NCBI RefSeq assembly: GCF_028289855.1
Contig: NZ_JAQGKZ010000055.1
Location: 1 to 64,000 of the forward strand
Direction: 5' to 3'
Source: Sphingomonas bacterium
GTDB taxonomy: Bacteria; Pseudomonadota; Alphaproteobacteria; Sphingomonadales; Sphingomonadaceae
Length of the DNA stretch: 64,000 nt
Part shown: positions 54,001 through 62,871 of the stretch, in pieces
Numbering within the stretch: position 1 is the stretch's first letter
Layout of the letters: every line of letters starts with the position of its first letter
Position numbers and translations under genes: made by a program
Notes under the pieces: generated by a model
Told to the model about the DNA's origin: nothing
The model's input: only the letters and a program-made list of their open reading frames with translations
Databases searched by the model: none

Positions 54001-54202
54001 TGTGCCGGAAGTGAAGGCGTTCACTTATGTGAACCTGTCGCTGCGCTACGACGTGGGCAAGCACTTCTCGCTCAATGCCGATATCGATAATTTGTTCGAT
54101 GTGAAGCCGCCCTATCCCTATCCGGCGTCAGGCGGGACGACGACGTATTTCCAGGGTATCCTGGGTACATATATCCGCGTCGGTGCGGCGGTGCATTTCT
54201 AA
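51029..54202 (+). CDS. TonB-dependent outer-membrane receptor (1057 aa)
   Basis: Signal peptide MNLSRARAMNLAVSSIAIVM with an ASA cleavage site, then a TonB-box-like region DDGDIVITGSRIARR, plug (TVAQALNELPSFG, VNGRRFVGG, APIYGSDAIAGTINIILK) and a 22-strand barrel ending in GTYIRVGAAVHF with terminal Phe. Acidic linker DDGDIVITGSR is typical of sphingomonad receptors. No transporter or hydrolase is adjacent, so the substrate is unknown. It ends in its own terminator. Confidence 0.95.
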   Translation: MNLSRARAMNLAVSSIAIVMAMTANSASAQTAPDAAPPANAPQASSDDGDIVITGSRIARRRGDETASPLQTITSQDLDARGYQTVAQALNELPSFGVPGASPVGFNQSGFGAGQSFVDFLGLGSQRTLTLVNGRRFVGGNTSSIFGPTGSGGNQVDLNVIPTKLIDRVETVAAIGAPIYGSDAIAGTINIILKRNYEGIDLDAQSGISRRGDAPDYRFRFLAGKNFAGGRGNITISGEYNQSKGLFFNDRKATSSDDRFDVAPSGSGPQVIYRDERIPSISPYGIPLVYDFINTAPGAQSAAYIGDPTLNVGVVNGAGQQLKFDQFGNLIPIDFGTVVGATADGSNIFSSGGNGFTLRDVENLLTDVKRYSANIEASFEITSKIRLFGEGWYSVSQGRNLANQPVYNSALFGGGGLRDGNLILSVNNPFLSPAARATIISSINSQPFSDQNLGAGPQDYFYLGRANVDLSSGVSTGKSEILRFVGGVDGKMNVVPAGDWRFEAYFNYGRSKVTSRNPELNEQNFLNAIGEVTGANPNGVPCLAGYTNSPIATQSATCAPINPFGNQVSDAAKAYITTIATPENINNQYDAVASVSGPLFRLPGGDFSFALGYEHRAEDSRFTPGAFYQGATTDQYPGVDFDGDGDPNDLFYGRSVPIRPVFGKYHTNEVFGELDANLISAKNNIPFIYELSLQAAGRYIWNSQAGNDPTYTFQGRFAPIKDITFRAAYTRAVRAPSITEAFNPSSSAYGFATDVCDKSLRNSGPAPATRAANCLAAGVPTNLTSQSNARSFPTFVIGNPTLQNEKSDNFTVGAVITPRFLRGFSATIDYVHIKLNNAISQFSNSQVVAACYDAANYPSNPFCALVSRDFTGTPGTNTNYGQLSNVGTTYFNSSQLRYKGILAEISYRTTSNFLGAGSHIGFDLNYQYLDDLSTIVTAGSAPVHTSNSVGYSRNKGVATFRYDWGGFFGQVQVNYIGKTRIDPDTALNFYAVPEVKAFTYVNLSLRYDVGKHFSLNADIDNLFDVKPPYPYPASGGTTTYFQGILGTYIRVGAAVHF

Positions 54203-54221
54203 ACGAAGACAAGCGGGCGAG

Positions 54222-54249
54222 AGGGCTGCGGCAACCGCCGCGGCCCTTT
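54222..54249 (+). terminator. Intrinsic terminator after the TonB receptor gene
   Basis: AGGGCTGCGGC/GCCGCGGCCCT stem (11 pairs including a T-G), AACC loop, then TTTC. It separates the receptor gene from the convergent tad cluster. Confidence 0.85.
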
Positions 54250-54262
54250 CTGCGTCATCCGA

Positions 54263-54997
54263 TCAGGCCGGATAAAGGTTGCACGTCGCCCGTGTCGCCG
54301 TGGGCGAGGGGTTATAGATCTGCGCAAAGTCGCGATTGTCGCGGACGATGAACGATGCCACGTAATGGACCTTCATCGATCCCGACCCGATCAGCGTCAG
54401 CAGCCAATTGCCGACGATGGGCTGATAATTGTAGTTGATTTCGACGAACATCACCCCGCCGTTGGTCGGTGCGTTGACCGGGCTGCCCGGCCGGGCGGAA
54501 TCGTCCATGCCCGCGGTGGCGAGCGTACCGGCATTGCCCGTCGTGGTGTCCGTGCCCGCCGTGGTGCTGGTCGTATAAGCCGAATCGTATCCCGCGCCGG
54601 ACATTTGCCCGATACAGCGTTGCCAGTGGATGCGCTGCACGCCGGCGGAATTCTTCTCCAGGCTCGACAGCGTGATCCGCCCGCGGGTCGTCAGGTTGAT
54701 CCCGGCGCCCTGGTTGCGCGCGGCCTGAAGCACGTCGTTCATATCGATTTCGCGCAATTGCTCGATATTCGAATTGTTGATCAGACCGACGCGCGATGCG
54801 TTGTCGGCCAGGCTGAGCGCGATCTGGCTGACCTTCAGGTTGACCAACGCCTGGTTGGCGACTTCGAGCCCATACAGGCCGAGCATCAGCACGATCGGCA
54901 TGCCGAACGCGAATTCGAGCAACGCGACGCCGCTGGTGTCGCGTGTAAGGCGAAGGGGCGTGCGGGCGAGCCGCGAGAGCGAGCGAAGCACGGCCAT
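54263..54997 (-). CDS. TadE-like pilus-assembly protein, 244 aa
   Basis: The type IVb-like leader TSGVALLEFAFGMPIVLML contains the TadE motif (G-x-A-x-L-E-F), then a helix and a periplasmic domain with Cys128 and a C-terminal CNLYPA. TadE proteins are minor pseudopilins of tight-adherence pili. It overlaps the upstream gene by 1 nt (TGATG). No TadA, TadB/C or RcpA is in the window. Confidence 0.87.
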   Translation of the reverse strand: MAVLRSLSRLARTPLRLTRDTSGVALLEFAFGMPIVLMLGLYGLEVANQALVNLKVSQIALSLADNASRVGLINNSNIEQLREIDMNDVLQAARNQGAGINLTTRGRITLSSLEKNSAGVQRIHWQRCIGQMSGAGYDSAYTTSTTAGTDTTTGNAGTLATAGMDDSARPGSPVNAPTNGGVMFVEINYNYQPIVGNWLLTLIGSGSMKVHYVASFIVRDNRDFAQIYNPSPTATRATCNLYPA

Positions 54998-55566
54998 CAG
55001 GTGCAGACCGTCGCCGGCGTCACCGTGGTCTGCGACGCGTAGGGCTGGTTCTTGAGCAAGGTGCTCGCGGTGATCGTTTGGGTCGCCCCGAACAGTGGGA
55101 ACAGGCGCGGATAGGTGACCGTCGCGGTGTAAAGCGTGACGTCGTTCGCGCCGCCCTGGCCGTTGACCCCGGGATCGACATCCCATTGACCATTGCCGTT
55201 GATGTCGGTGTAGCATTCGCCGGTGTTGCGGATGCCGTTGCCGTTGGTGTCGACGAACGGCTCGGGCTTGATCACGCTGAACGAGTCATAGTTCTTGCGG
55301 GTGAACACGATCGTCGCGTTCTTGGCGATGTTCTGGACCATCGCGGTCACCTTCGCGTCGAGCGTGGCGGTATTGTCCGCACCGCCCTGAATCGCCGAAT
55401 CGCGCGCGGTCTTCTGCATCACCCCGTTGAGGATCGACTTGGCATAGATCTGGTACGACAAGTCGCACAGGCCGAGGATCAGCGTCATCATCACGGGCGC
55501 GAGGATCGCGAATTCGACCAGCGCCGCGCCGCGTGCATCGCGCCGGAGGGAAGCGAGCCGGCGCAT
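54997..55566 (-). CDS. TadE-like pilus-assembly protein, 189 aa
   Basis: DARGAALVEFAILAPVMMTL is a TadE/G leader helix. The periplasmic part contains a Ca-binding-like loop DTNGNGIRNTGECYTDINGN with Asp/Asn/Gly repeats, unusual in TadE, and C-terminal Cys (TVCT). It overlaps both neighbours by 1 nt, so translation is coupled in tandem. Confidence 0.87.
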   Translation of the reverse strand: MRRLASLRRDARGAALVEFAILAPVMMTLILGLCDLSYQIYAKSILNGVMQKTARDSAIQGGADNTATLDAKVTAMVQNIAKNATIVFTRKNYDSFSVIKPEPFVDTNGNGIRNTGECYTDINGNGQWDVDPGVNGQGGANDVTLYTATVTYPRLFPLFGATQTITASTLLKNQPYASQTTVTPATVCT

Positions 55567-57449
55567 CACTGCGAAATCCGGAGCAGGGCGACTTGCTTGG
55601 CGATATCCTGGAACGCCGTGTTCAGCGAGGTATTGTCGCTGGCATAATAGGCCTTGCCGGGCGAAGCGCAGGCGGTCAGCTGCGACGTTAGCGTCTGGCC
55701 GAACCCGATCACGAACACCTTGATATTGCGCGCTTTCGCCGCGGCGCATTCCGCCAGGAAGCGCGCGTTGTGATAGTCCTCGTCATTGCCCAGTCCGCTC
55801 GATCCGGTGACGCGCTTGTCGTAATATTCCAGCCCGTACATCCCGTAGATGTTGTAGTTGGGCGCCATGTCGCCGTCGGTCATGAAGATGATGTACCGGT
55901 TGGGCGTGTTGCGCCCCGGCCAGGCGGCGGTATCCGACGCGAAGATGCCGTTGGGCGCGATCATTCGCGTGCCCCAGATCATCCCGGTGTCGTGATAGGT
56001 TCCGCCCTGGGGCACGAAGTCGCTGGCGTTGACGTAATTGCTGACATCAGATCGCGACAGCACCGCGAGCCGCTGCACTGGCTTGCCGCACGATACATAG
56101 CCGGATTTCAGCGTCGCCGAATAAGACATCGACGTATAGGTCTGCAGAGCGCTGGTGCCGGTATAGGCATAGTCGCCAAACGCATAGGGCGACGGCGGGG
56201 TCGAACTGAGGCTGATATTCCCTGAATAATCTACGCTGGTGTTGTTGCCGCGATAATACATGACATCCGGCCACATCGGCCGCCACTTGGTCGAGTCGCT
56301 CGTCGCCGACAGGTCTGGATCAAGATCTGGCGGCAAATTGTTGACATCGAACGTTGAGGTCGCGGTGGTGTCGCGCTCCTCGACACAGCCTTGCCACTTG
56401 CTCGTAGCGTTAGTGATCTTGCTGGGATCGTCGACGGTCGCGCCGGTCTTGTACTGGCTCGTATCGTAAGTGACCTGCTGATAGCGCCAGGTCGGCTTGA
56501 TCGGCTGGGTGGTCATGTTGCATTTGCTGCTTGACCAGTTCGTCGTGACGAAGGTCGCGGTACCGTCCGTGTTGAACCCGCTGGCGGGCGTGCGGACATT
56601 GTTGGCCGCGGCGCACTGGGTCTGGGTCAAGCTCGGCGTACTCGCGCTCGAGGAGCCATTGTTGGCGTCGCCGACGATGCTGCGCGATTCATAGTTCCAG
56701 TTGTCGACAATGGCGCTTTGCGGCAGCGCATAGCCGGCGTTCACCGTCGAGGTATAGGTTACAAAGCCGTAGCGGACGTGCGTCGAGGGATCGACGTTGG
56801 CGGCGATCGTATCGTAGAAATTGAGCACTGCAGAGCGTAGCCCGGAAATCTTCGATCCGCTTTCCTCCGTAGCATGATAGGCGGTCGTGCCGTCGGGCTT
56901 CGTATAGCTTACTGCGGCCGCTCCACACGGGTCGTCGGCGGTTGTGCACGCCATCGATCCCGTCGTGTCGAGCACGAACATGATGTCGGTATCGGCGACG
57001 TCGTAGCGCGCCTCGCATGTTACGGTGAGGGCCACCGGCGACGCGAAGAACCCGGTGATCGTCATCGGTACGGTAGCCGACGCGGTGCCGGACACCTGCT
57101 GATCGGTGGTTTTGGCGGGCGTGAAGCTGACCGTATTGGTGCTCATCCAGCCAGACTTGAAATTGTTGCTGAAGAATGTCGTGGCCTGCGTGGCGGCGGC
57201 GCTGTCGAGCGTCGTGGAGGTCGACGAGACCATCGCCTTGCGCCCGGCCAGCACGCCGGCGTCGCACGCCTGTTGCAGCCGCGCCTTGACGACGTACAGT
57301 CGCGCGGTGTCGATCCCCGATCCAACCATCAGCGACAGCGGGACGAGCGCGATCGCCAGCATCGCCAGCGTCGATCCGCGCTTGTCGTTCCGCAGCCGCC
57401 CCATCACGGTATACGGCACCGCCCGCTTGCGACTATGTGGTGCGATCAT
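55566..57449 (-). CDS. TadG-like protein with von Willebrand A domain, 627 aa
   Basis: N-terminal KRGSTLAMLAIALVPLSLMV helix of the TadE/G type, then a vWA MIDAS-like DTTGSM, and later FMTDGDMAPNYNIYG and KVFVIGFGQTL segments of the vWA fold. It has many Ser/Thr residues and several Cys in the insert. Probably the secreted adhesive or surface-exposed tip component. The start ATG at 57447-57449 replaces the longer frame. Confidence 0.88.
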   Translation of the reverse strand: MIAPHSRKRAVPYTVMGRLRNDKRGSTLAMLAIALVPLSLMVGSGIDTARLYVVKARLQQACDAGVLAGRKAMVSSTSTTLDSAAATQATTFFSNNFKSGWMSTNTVSFTPAKTTDQQVSGTASATVPMTITGFFASPVALTVTCEARYDVADTDIMFVLDTTGSMACTTADDPCGAAAVSYTKPDGTTAYHATEESGSKISGLRSAVLNFYDTIAANVDPSTHVRYGFVTYTSTVNAGYALPQSAIVDNWNYESRSIVGDANNGSSSASTPSLTQTQCAAANNVRTPASGFNTDGTATFVTTNWSSSKCNMTTQPIKPTWRYQQVTYDTSQYKTGATVDDPSKITNATSKWQGCVEERDTTATSTFDVNNLPPDLDPDLSATSDSTKWRPMWPDVMYYRGNNTSVDYSGNISLSSTPPSPYAFGDYAYTGTSALQTYTSMSYSATLKSGYVSCGKPVQRLAVLSRSDVSNYVNASDFVPQGGTYHDTGMIWGTRMIAPNGIFASDTAAWPGRNTPNRYIIFMTDGDMAPNYNIYGMYGLEYYDKRVTGSSGLGNDEDYHNARFLAECAAAKARNIKVFVIGFGQTLTSQLTACASPGKAYYASDNTSLNTAFQDIAKQVALLRISQ

Positions 57450-57524
57450 CTGCCCCGTTCCGCCCGATAAGGTCCTACGAGCCTGCGCTATGACGCCCGA
57501 AGGGATAACCGCCCCTAAAGCGGA

Positions 57525-58184
57525 ATGGTTAATGTTACGGTGACGGCGAATAGTGATCCCGAACGGGCGCTGACGTTCAGTTACGCACCGTTTGACCGCC
57601 GTGCCGGGCTTTGTGCACTGTTCGCGCTGGATAATGCTCTTGGCCAAGTGCTGCGCACGACGCGCGAGCCGATAGTCGGACAGATGCGGCTGGCCTGGTG
57701 GCGAGAGGCACTGGTGCGGCTCGACAGCGCGTCAGCCCCGGCCGAACCGGTGTTGCTGGCGTTGGCCAATGACGTCATGCCGTTTGGCGTGACCGGCGCC
57801 GCGCTGGCCAAAATGATCGATGGCTGGGAACCGTTGCTCAGTTTGATCGGCGATGTGGCCATTGTGGGTCATGCGGAGCAGCGGGGCGGCACCTTGTTTG
57901 CGCAAGCTGGGCTGGTACTCGGCGCGGATGCGGGCGATCGGCTCGATGACGCCGGACGGGGCTGGGCGCTGGCCGATCTTGCAGCGCATCTGAGCGATGC
58001 TGCCTTGGCGTCACACGTGCGCGAGGCGGCAACACCGTTGTTGTCGAGTGCGACGAGTGCGCGATGGAGCCGCAACGCGCGAACTTTGGGCGCGCTCGCG
58101 CATACTGCGCGGATGGATCTGACTGGCTCTGCGACACCGTGGCGCGTCGGCCGATTGGCGTGGCACCGATTGACCGGGCGCTAG
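57525..58184 (+). CDS. Squalene/phytoene-synthase-like protein, short
   Basis: 219 aa. Family features: LTFSYAPFDRRAGLCALFAL and REPIVGQMRLAWWREALVRL. The second Asp-rich motif of true prenyl synthases is absent, resembling the NDUFAF6-like branch, so head-to-head prenyl synthase activity is doubtful. Its partner genes for carotenoids are not here. trmFO lies nearby on the opposite strand. Confidence 0.8.
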   Translation: MVNVTVTANSDPERALTFSYAPFDRRAGLCALFALDNALGQVLRTTREPIVGQMRLAWWREALVRLDSASAPAEPVLLALANDVMPFGVTGAALAKMIDGWEPLLSLIGDVAIVGHAEQRGGTLFAQAGLVLGADAGDRLDDAGRGWALADLAAHLSDAALASHVREAATPLLSSATSARWSRNARTLGALAHTARMDLTGSATPWRVGRLAWHRLTGR

Positions 58185-58243
58185 CCTTTCGCCGCAGAAA
58201 AATTGGCGTTAGGCTGGCGGCCTGAACAGCGGGAGGTGGCGCG

Positions 58244-58723
58244 ATGTGGCGGTATCTGGCGGGTGCGGGCGCGGGAGTGTTGCTGGTGGTGGCGGGGATG
58301 ATGCTCCAGGCGATGCGGCCCGCCGCAGTCGCGCCGCTCGCGGCGATGCCGGCGGTGGCGAGCGAGCCGGGCGGGCAGGGGGTCGCGGTCGCTGTGCCCG
58401 AAGCTACCGACAAGACCCGCGAAGAAAAGCGCTTCAACCGCTACGACAAGGACCGCGACGGATCGATCACGCGCGGCGAATATCTGATGCCGCGCAGCAA
58501 AGCGTTCGCCAAGCTCGACATCAACCATGACGGCAATCTGTCGTTCGACGAATGGGCGGTGAAGGCGGAAACCAAGTTCGCGACCGCCGACGCCGACAAA
58601 TCGGGCGCGATGAATCCGACCGAATTCGCCACCACGGCGGTCAAGCGCAAGCCGCGTGCGAAAACCAACTGTCCCGATAAGCCGGCGCCGCCGACAGCCC
58701 CCGATCGCGAGGAAGAAAGCTAG
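58244..58723 (+). CDS. EF-hand calcium-binding protein, membrane-anchored or exported
   Basis: 159 aa. N-terminal hydrophobic helix ([18 protein letters not shown]), then three EF-hand loops: [24 protein letters not shown] and [13 protein letters not shown] Lys/Pro-rich end with one Cys follows. Predicted periplasmic Ca sensor. It is convergent with trmFO with a CTAG overlap. Confidence 0.88.
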   Translation: MWRYLAGAGAGVLLVVAGMMLQAMRPAAVAPLAAMPAVASEPGGQGVAVAVPEATDKTREEKRFNRYDKDRDGSITRGEYLMPRSKAFAKLDINHDGNLSFDEWAVKAETKFATADADKSGAMNPTEFATTAVKRKPRAKTNCPDKPAPPTAPDREEES

Positions 58724-60033
58724 GCCGCTATCCACGCCGCGAGCGCGGCGCGCGCGCGGTCGGTGTACAACTTTTTGCGGTCGGCTTTCTTGGTGCGGCC
58801 CGGGATCGGCGGCATCAGCCCGAAATTGACGTTCATCGGCTGGTAGGTCGCAGCCTCGGCCGCGCCGGTGATGTGGTGCAGGAGCGCGCCCAGCGCGGTT
58901 TCGACCGGGGGCGGCGTCATGACGTCACCGCGCAGTTCGGCCGCGGCAAAGCGGCCTGCGAGCATCCCGATCGCTGCGCTTTCGACATAGCCTTCGCACC
59001 CGGTAATCTGGCCGGCGAAGCGGATGTTGGGGCGCGATTTCAGCCGCAGCGTGGGATCGAGCAACTCTGGCGAGCGAATGAAGGTGTTGCGATGCAGCCC
59101 GCCAAGCCGCGCGAACTCGGCATTTTCGAGTCCCGGGATCGTCCGAAACAGCCGCACTTGTTCGGCATGCTTCAGCTTGGTCTGAAAGCCGACGATGTTC
59201 CACAACGTGCCGCTGGCATTATCCTGACGCAGCTGCACCACCGCATAAGGCCAGCGACCGGTGCGCGGATCGTCGAGCCCGACGCCCTTCATCGGCCCAA
59301 ACCGCAACGTCTCCGGCCCGCGCTCGGCCATCACCTCGATCGGCATGCAGCCTTCGAAGTAAGGCGTGTCCTTTTCCCACTCGCGAAATTCGCCCTTTTC
59401 GCCGTCGACCAATCCCTGGACGAAGGCGTGGTATTGGTCCGCGTCCATCGCGCAGTTGATGTAATCCTTGCCCTCGCCCTTGTTCCAGCGCGACTGAAAC
59501 CAGGCGGTGTCCATGTCGATGCTATCGCGGTGGACGATCGGCGCGATCGCGTCGAAGAACGCCAGTGCGTCGCTTCCGGTCGCCGCGCCGATGCTGGCGG
59601 CCAGGCCGGGCGCGGTAAGGGGGCCGGTCGCGACGATCGTGGGGCCGTCGGGCAGCGCATCGACGCGTTCGCGCACGATCTCGACGTTCGAATGCGCCGC
59701 CAGTCGCGCGGTGACGCCTTCGGAAAAGCCGTCGCGGTCGACCGCCAGCGCCGATCCGGCGGGCACCTTGTGCTTGTCGCCCTCGCTCATGATGATCGAT
59801 CCGAACGCTCGCATCTCGGCATGGAGCAGACCCACCGCGTTGTTTTCGGCGTCGTCGGAGCGGAAACTGTTCGAGCAGACCAGTTCGGCCAGCCCGTCGG
59901 TCTGGTGTGCCGGGGTCATATCCCCCGATCCGCGCATTTCGGACAGTTTCACGCGCACGCCTGCTTCGGCGAGCTGCCACGCTGCCTCCGACCCGGCGAG
60001 CCCGCCGCCGATGATGTGGACCTGGTGTGTCAT
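58720..60033 (-). CDS. trmFO: Folate-dependent tRNA U54 methyltransferase TrmFO
   Basis: 437 aa. FAD-binding [52 protein letters not shown] and [18 protein letters not shown] are diagnostic of TrmFO (Gid). Uses methylenetetrahydrofolate and FAD. Starts at ATG 60031-60033; an upstream in-frame start would overlap the divergent gene's region and is not needed. Confidence 0.96.
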   Translation of the reverse strand: MTHQVHIIGGGLAGSEAAWQLAEAGVRVKLSEMRGSGDMTPAHQTDGLAELVCSNSFRSDDAENNAVGLLHAEMRAFGSIIMSEGDKHKVPAGSALAVDRDGFSEGVTARLAAHSNVEIVRERVDALPDGPTIVATGPLTAPGLAASIGAATGSDALAFFDAIAPIVHRDSIDMDTAWFQSRWNKGEGKDYINCAMDADQYHAFVQGLVDGEKGEFREWEKDTPYFEGCMPIEVMAERGPETLRFGPMKGVGLDDPRTGRWPYAVVQLRQDNASGTLWNIVGFQTKLKHAEQVRLFRTIPGLENAEFARLGGLHRNTFIRSPELLDPTLRLKSRPNIRFAGQITGCEGYVESAAIGMLAGRFAAAELRGDVMTPPPVETALGALLHHITGAAEAATYQPMNVNFGLMPPIPGRTKKADRKKLYTDRARAALAAWIAA

Positions 60034-60131
60034 TGCGGGTCGCGATAGTCCGCTTCGCCGTCTGGCGGAAGCCGCCGCGGCCGCGTTTATCCTCTGGTCC
60101 GAAGGCGGATATTGCGGCACTAGCGGCTGCC

Positions 60132-60866
60132 ATGCCCGCCGAGACTCCTGCAAGGCCGACGATCAGCCTCGTTATTCCCGCCTATAACGAACAGGACTAT
60201 CTCCCAGCCTGTCTCGACGCGGTGATGGCGAACGTCGCGGGTAAGGCGATGGAGATCATCGTCGTCGACAATAACAGCACCGATGGGACGAAGGCGGTTG
60301 CCGAGCGCTATCCCGGTGTGACCTATGTGTTCGAAGCCGAAAAGGGGATCACTCGGGCGCGCCAGCGCGGCTTCCTGACCGCTAGTGGCGACATCATCGC
60401 CTATGTCGATGCCGATACGCATCCGCCGGCGGGGTGGATCGAGCAGATCTGGGAGCAATTCGGCAAGAATCCGGAGCTTGCCTGCCTGTCGGGTCCCTAC
60501 AGTTTCTACGACCTCAACGGTCTGCGCAACGCTGTCTCCGCCGGCTGGTTCGTCGCGGCGCGGCCGCTCTACAGCATCATCGGCTACATGCTGGTCGGCG
60601 GCAATTTCGCGATCCGCCGCGATGTGCTGGAGAAGATGGGCGGGTTCGATGCCTCAATCGAATTTTACGGTGAGGACGTCGACATCGCCAAGCGCGCGCA
60701 AAAACAGGGCAAGGTGCTGTTCTCGCCGCGCTTCGTCATGCCGACTTCCGGACGGCGGATGAAGAAGCAGGGCTTCATCAAGATGGCGAGCATCTATTTC
60801 ATCAATTTCTTCTCGATTGTCTTCCGCGGCAAGCCCGCCACCATGGGCTACAAAGACATCCGCTAG
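60132..60866 (+). CDS. Family 2 glycosyltransferase
   Basis: 244 aa. [40 protein letters not shown] and the [11 protein letters not shown]-x-D region. [20 protein letters not shown], then [17 protein letters not shown] (ED-box). C-terminal amphipathic helices may touch the membrane. Substrate unknown. ATG 60132 fits the family; a GTG earlier (60027) overlaps trmFO. Confidence 0.92.
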   Translation: MPAETPARPTISLVIPAYNEQDYLPACLDAVMANVAGKAMEIIVVDNNSTDGTKAVAERYPGVTYVFEAEKGITRARQRGFLTASGDIIAYVDADTHPPAGWIEQIWEQFGKNPELACLSGPYSFYDLNGLRNAVSAGWFVAARPLYSIIGYMLVGGNFAIRRDVLEKMGGFDASIEFYGEDVDIAKRAQKQGKVLFSPRFVMPTSGRRMKKQGFIKMASIYFINFFSIVFRGKPATMGYKDIR

Positions 60867-61972
60867 GCGACGGGTCGGGGCTTGGCGAAAGACAGATCGG
60901 TGCGCGGCAATTGCGCGCGGACGTGATCGGGTAACCGAGCGAGCACCAACTCCCGCGCCTGGCGCCAATAGGCGGCGAGCACCACCAGGAACCCGCCGGT
61001 CAGCATCGCGGTGATCGTCATCGTCGTCGATTGCAACGCACCCATCAGCGTCGCGGTCGCTGGCACGACGTAGATCAGACTCGACATCAGCAGCGACCGC
61101 CGGTCGATGACCAAGGCGACGAAGCAGAAAAACGCGAACAGGCAGATCACCGCAATCGCCGCGCCGCCATCGGCGGGCTGCGTTGTAAACGCGTTGAGCC
61201 GCTCCCAGCCGGCCGATCCGCCGGTCACGCCAAGCAACAGCCGAAAGCTGGCCCCGGCAACCTGATATCCCGCCGCCCAGTGCATCCAGAACGCGATGTC
61301 GGCGCGGCGAGTCTCACGGCGCACGTCCGACATGTCCCACCACATCGCGATCGCGAACAGCCACAGCCCGACCAACAGCAGCATGAAGCTGACCACGCCC
61401 GCCGATGCATTCGGCGTCAGCAAATGAACGATGTGAACGCCGACGTTCACTGCCGCGACCGCCGCCGTCATATAAGCGAACGGCAGCTTGAACCGCAGCC
61501 AGTAGAGCGCACTGATCATCGCGGTGCCGAACGACACGATCAGCGCGCCGAGCGGCGACAACGCCGTCCACCCAAACGGCGAACCGGGCCATCCGCCTGA
61601 TGCCGGAAACAGGTTGGCCACCGATATCAGCCCGACCAGCGCCGCTACCACGAACGCGCCGAACAGTACGAAACTGGTCAACGTCATCCGGCGCTGGCGC
61701 GTGAAATGCTCGGCGAAGGCCCAACTCGCACCCAGCACGATGACGATCGCGAGCAGCGGCAGGAACGCGAAGGCGAACGCGACGCCACCTAGGAGCAGCA
61801 ACAGCCCGGCGGCGGTCATCACGTCGGCGAGCCCGCCGACCAGCCCGAACCGTTCCTCGTCGGCGAGCGGCGTCTGGCGCTGCTCCGCGCTGAAGTTGCG
61901 TAAATCGCGCGCGATTTCCGGCGAGATCACGCCCGATTTTACCGCAGCCTCAAGTTCGACGCTGTCCATCAT
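60863..61972 (-). CDS. Polytopic membrane protein (DUF2157-like)
   Basis: 369 aa. A soluble N-terminal helix pair (ELEAAVKSGVISPEIARDLR), then about ten transmembrane helices and a basic tail. The N-terminal layout resembles DUF2157 membrane proteins; the family call is tentative. Convergent with GT2 with a CTAG overlap. Confidence 0.7.
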   Translation of the reverse strand: MMDSVELEAAVKSGVISPEIARDLRNFSAEQRQTPLADEERFGLVGGLADVMTAAGLLLLLGGVAFAFAFLPLLAIVIVLGASWAFAEHFTRQRRMTLTSFVLFGAFVVAALVGLISVANLFPASGGWPGSPFGWTALSPLGALIVSFGTAMISALYWLRFKLPFAYMTAAVAAVNVGVHIVHLLTPNASAGVVSFMLLLVGLWLFAIAMWWDMSDVRRETRRADIAFWMHWAAGYQVAGASFRLLLGVTGGSAGWERLNAFTTQPADGGAAIAVICLFAFFCFVALVIDRRSLLMSSLIYVVPATATLMGALQSTTMTITAMLTGGFLVVLAAYWRQARELVLARLPDHVRAQLPRTDLSFAKPRPVA

Positions 61973-62055
61973 CGCTCCCGTTTCCAGCCATCTGCCGGAG
62001 ATTGGGCGAAAAAATCGTTAAGTTGTGCAGGCCGGTCGTTGCCGTGCAGACCCGT

Positions 62056-62382
62056 TCACACGCCTCCGCCCGAATTGAATACGAAGCCGGCCCACATGAT
62101 CAGAACAACGATCATCCACAGGGTAACGGCGATCACCGCTCTTGCTGATCGACGCCCGCGGACAATCAGAATTGCCCCCGGAACGAGGGCACCAATCAAC
62201 ACGAACGCCAAAGAACCGTAACGATACCACAGGTCTTGCTGCCAAGATGAATAACCTCCGCTGGCGAATGCCAGCGCTAGCAGTCCCATGAATATGGTGT
62301 TGAAGATCGCCAGGGCTGCTGCGCAACCCCAACCCGGCGACATTGAAACGATCACCGGGCTTTCTTTGGTCTCGATCGTCAC
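62056..62382 (-). CDS. Membrane protein of unknown function (108 aa)
   Basis: Three predicted helices (about 19-40, 56-74, 82-102) and a short cytoplasmic start. The GTG start (62380-62382) overlaps the stop of the next gene upstream (GTGA). Nothing else is recognisable. Confidence 0.68.
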   Translation of the reverse strand: MTIETKESPVIVSMSPGWGCAAALAIFNTIFMGLLALAFASGGYSSWQQDLWYRYGSLAFVLIGALVPGAILIVRGRRSARAVIAVTLWMIVVLIMWAGFVFNSGGGV

Positions 62383-62786
62383 GCGACGACTTCGCCGCGC
62401 AACGCTGCGGCGCGCAGGTTCGCGAGGTTACGGTCGTCGAGCCAGCTGTTCACCTTGCGCCCGAATTGCGCGATCGCGCCCATGTTGAAGAAGTGCATCG
62501 CGCCGAGCACCAGCACCGCCAGCCCGACCTTGCTCGACAGGAAGCGGATCGCGCCGCCCATCGTGGTCGGCTCGTCGCCCAGGTTCAGCGTCAGTGTGAT
62601 GAAGCCGATATTGACGAGATAGAAGCCGACGACCAGCAAGTGATTGGTCGATTTCGCCAGCGTCTCGTTCTGGCCGAAGCATTGCATCAGGAACACGATG
62701 CCGTTCTTCGACAAGGTGCGCGCGACCCAGATCGTGATCGCGATGGTGATCAGCAGATAGGCGCCATAGATCGTCTCGATCATCAT
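62379..62786 (-). CDS. Membrane protein of unknown function (135 aa)
   Basis: Helices at about 4-22, 47-67 and 83-103, then an amphipathic C-terminus (FGRKVNSWLDDRNLANLRAA). A GGAGG ribosome site stands 5 nt before the second Met (62783), a better start than the first (62786). Its promoter region carries a 19-bp palindrome matching that of the GbsR-like gene next door. Confidence 0.75.
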   Translation of the reverse strand: MMIETIYGAYLLITIAITIWVARTLSKNGIVFLMQCFGQNETLAKSTNHLLVVGFYLVNIGFITLTLNLGDEPTTMGGAIRFLSSKVGLAVLVLGAMHFFNMGAIAQFGRKVNSWLDDRNLANLRAAALRGEVVA

Positions 62787-62805
62787 AACCTCCGTATATT
62801 CGGGG

Positions 62806-62824
62806 ATTTCAGGAAAAACAGAAA
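62806..62824. promoter_or_regulatory. Palindromic operator-like site upstream of the membrane operon
   Basis: On the minus strand TTTCTGTTTTTCCTGAAAT, 20 bp before the 62786 start. Shares 15 of 19 positions with the site at 63423-63441, so the GbsR-like regulator probably controls this operon as well as itself. Confidence 0.72.
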
Positions 62825-62871
62825 TTATCGGGCGTAAGAACGCGGCGGAGGGTGGGCGTGATCCATCGCCG

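Noticed and set aside
57525-58184. True phytoene synthase of a carotenoid cluster
   Set aside because: The second Asp-rich motif is missing, the protein is short, and no crt genes are adjacent.
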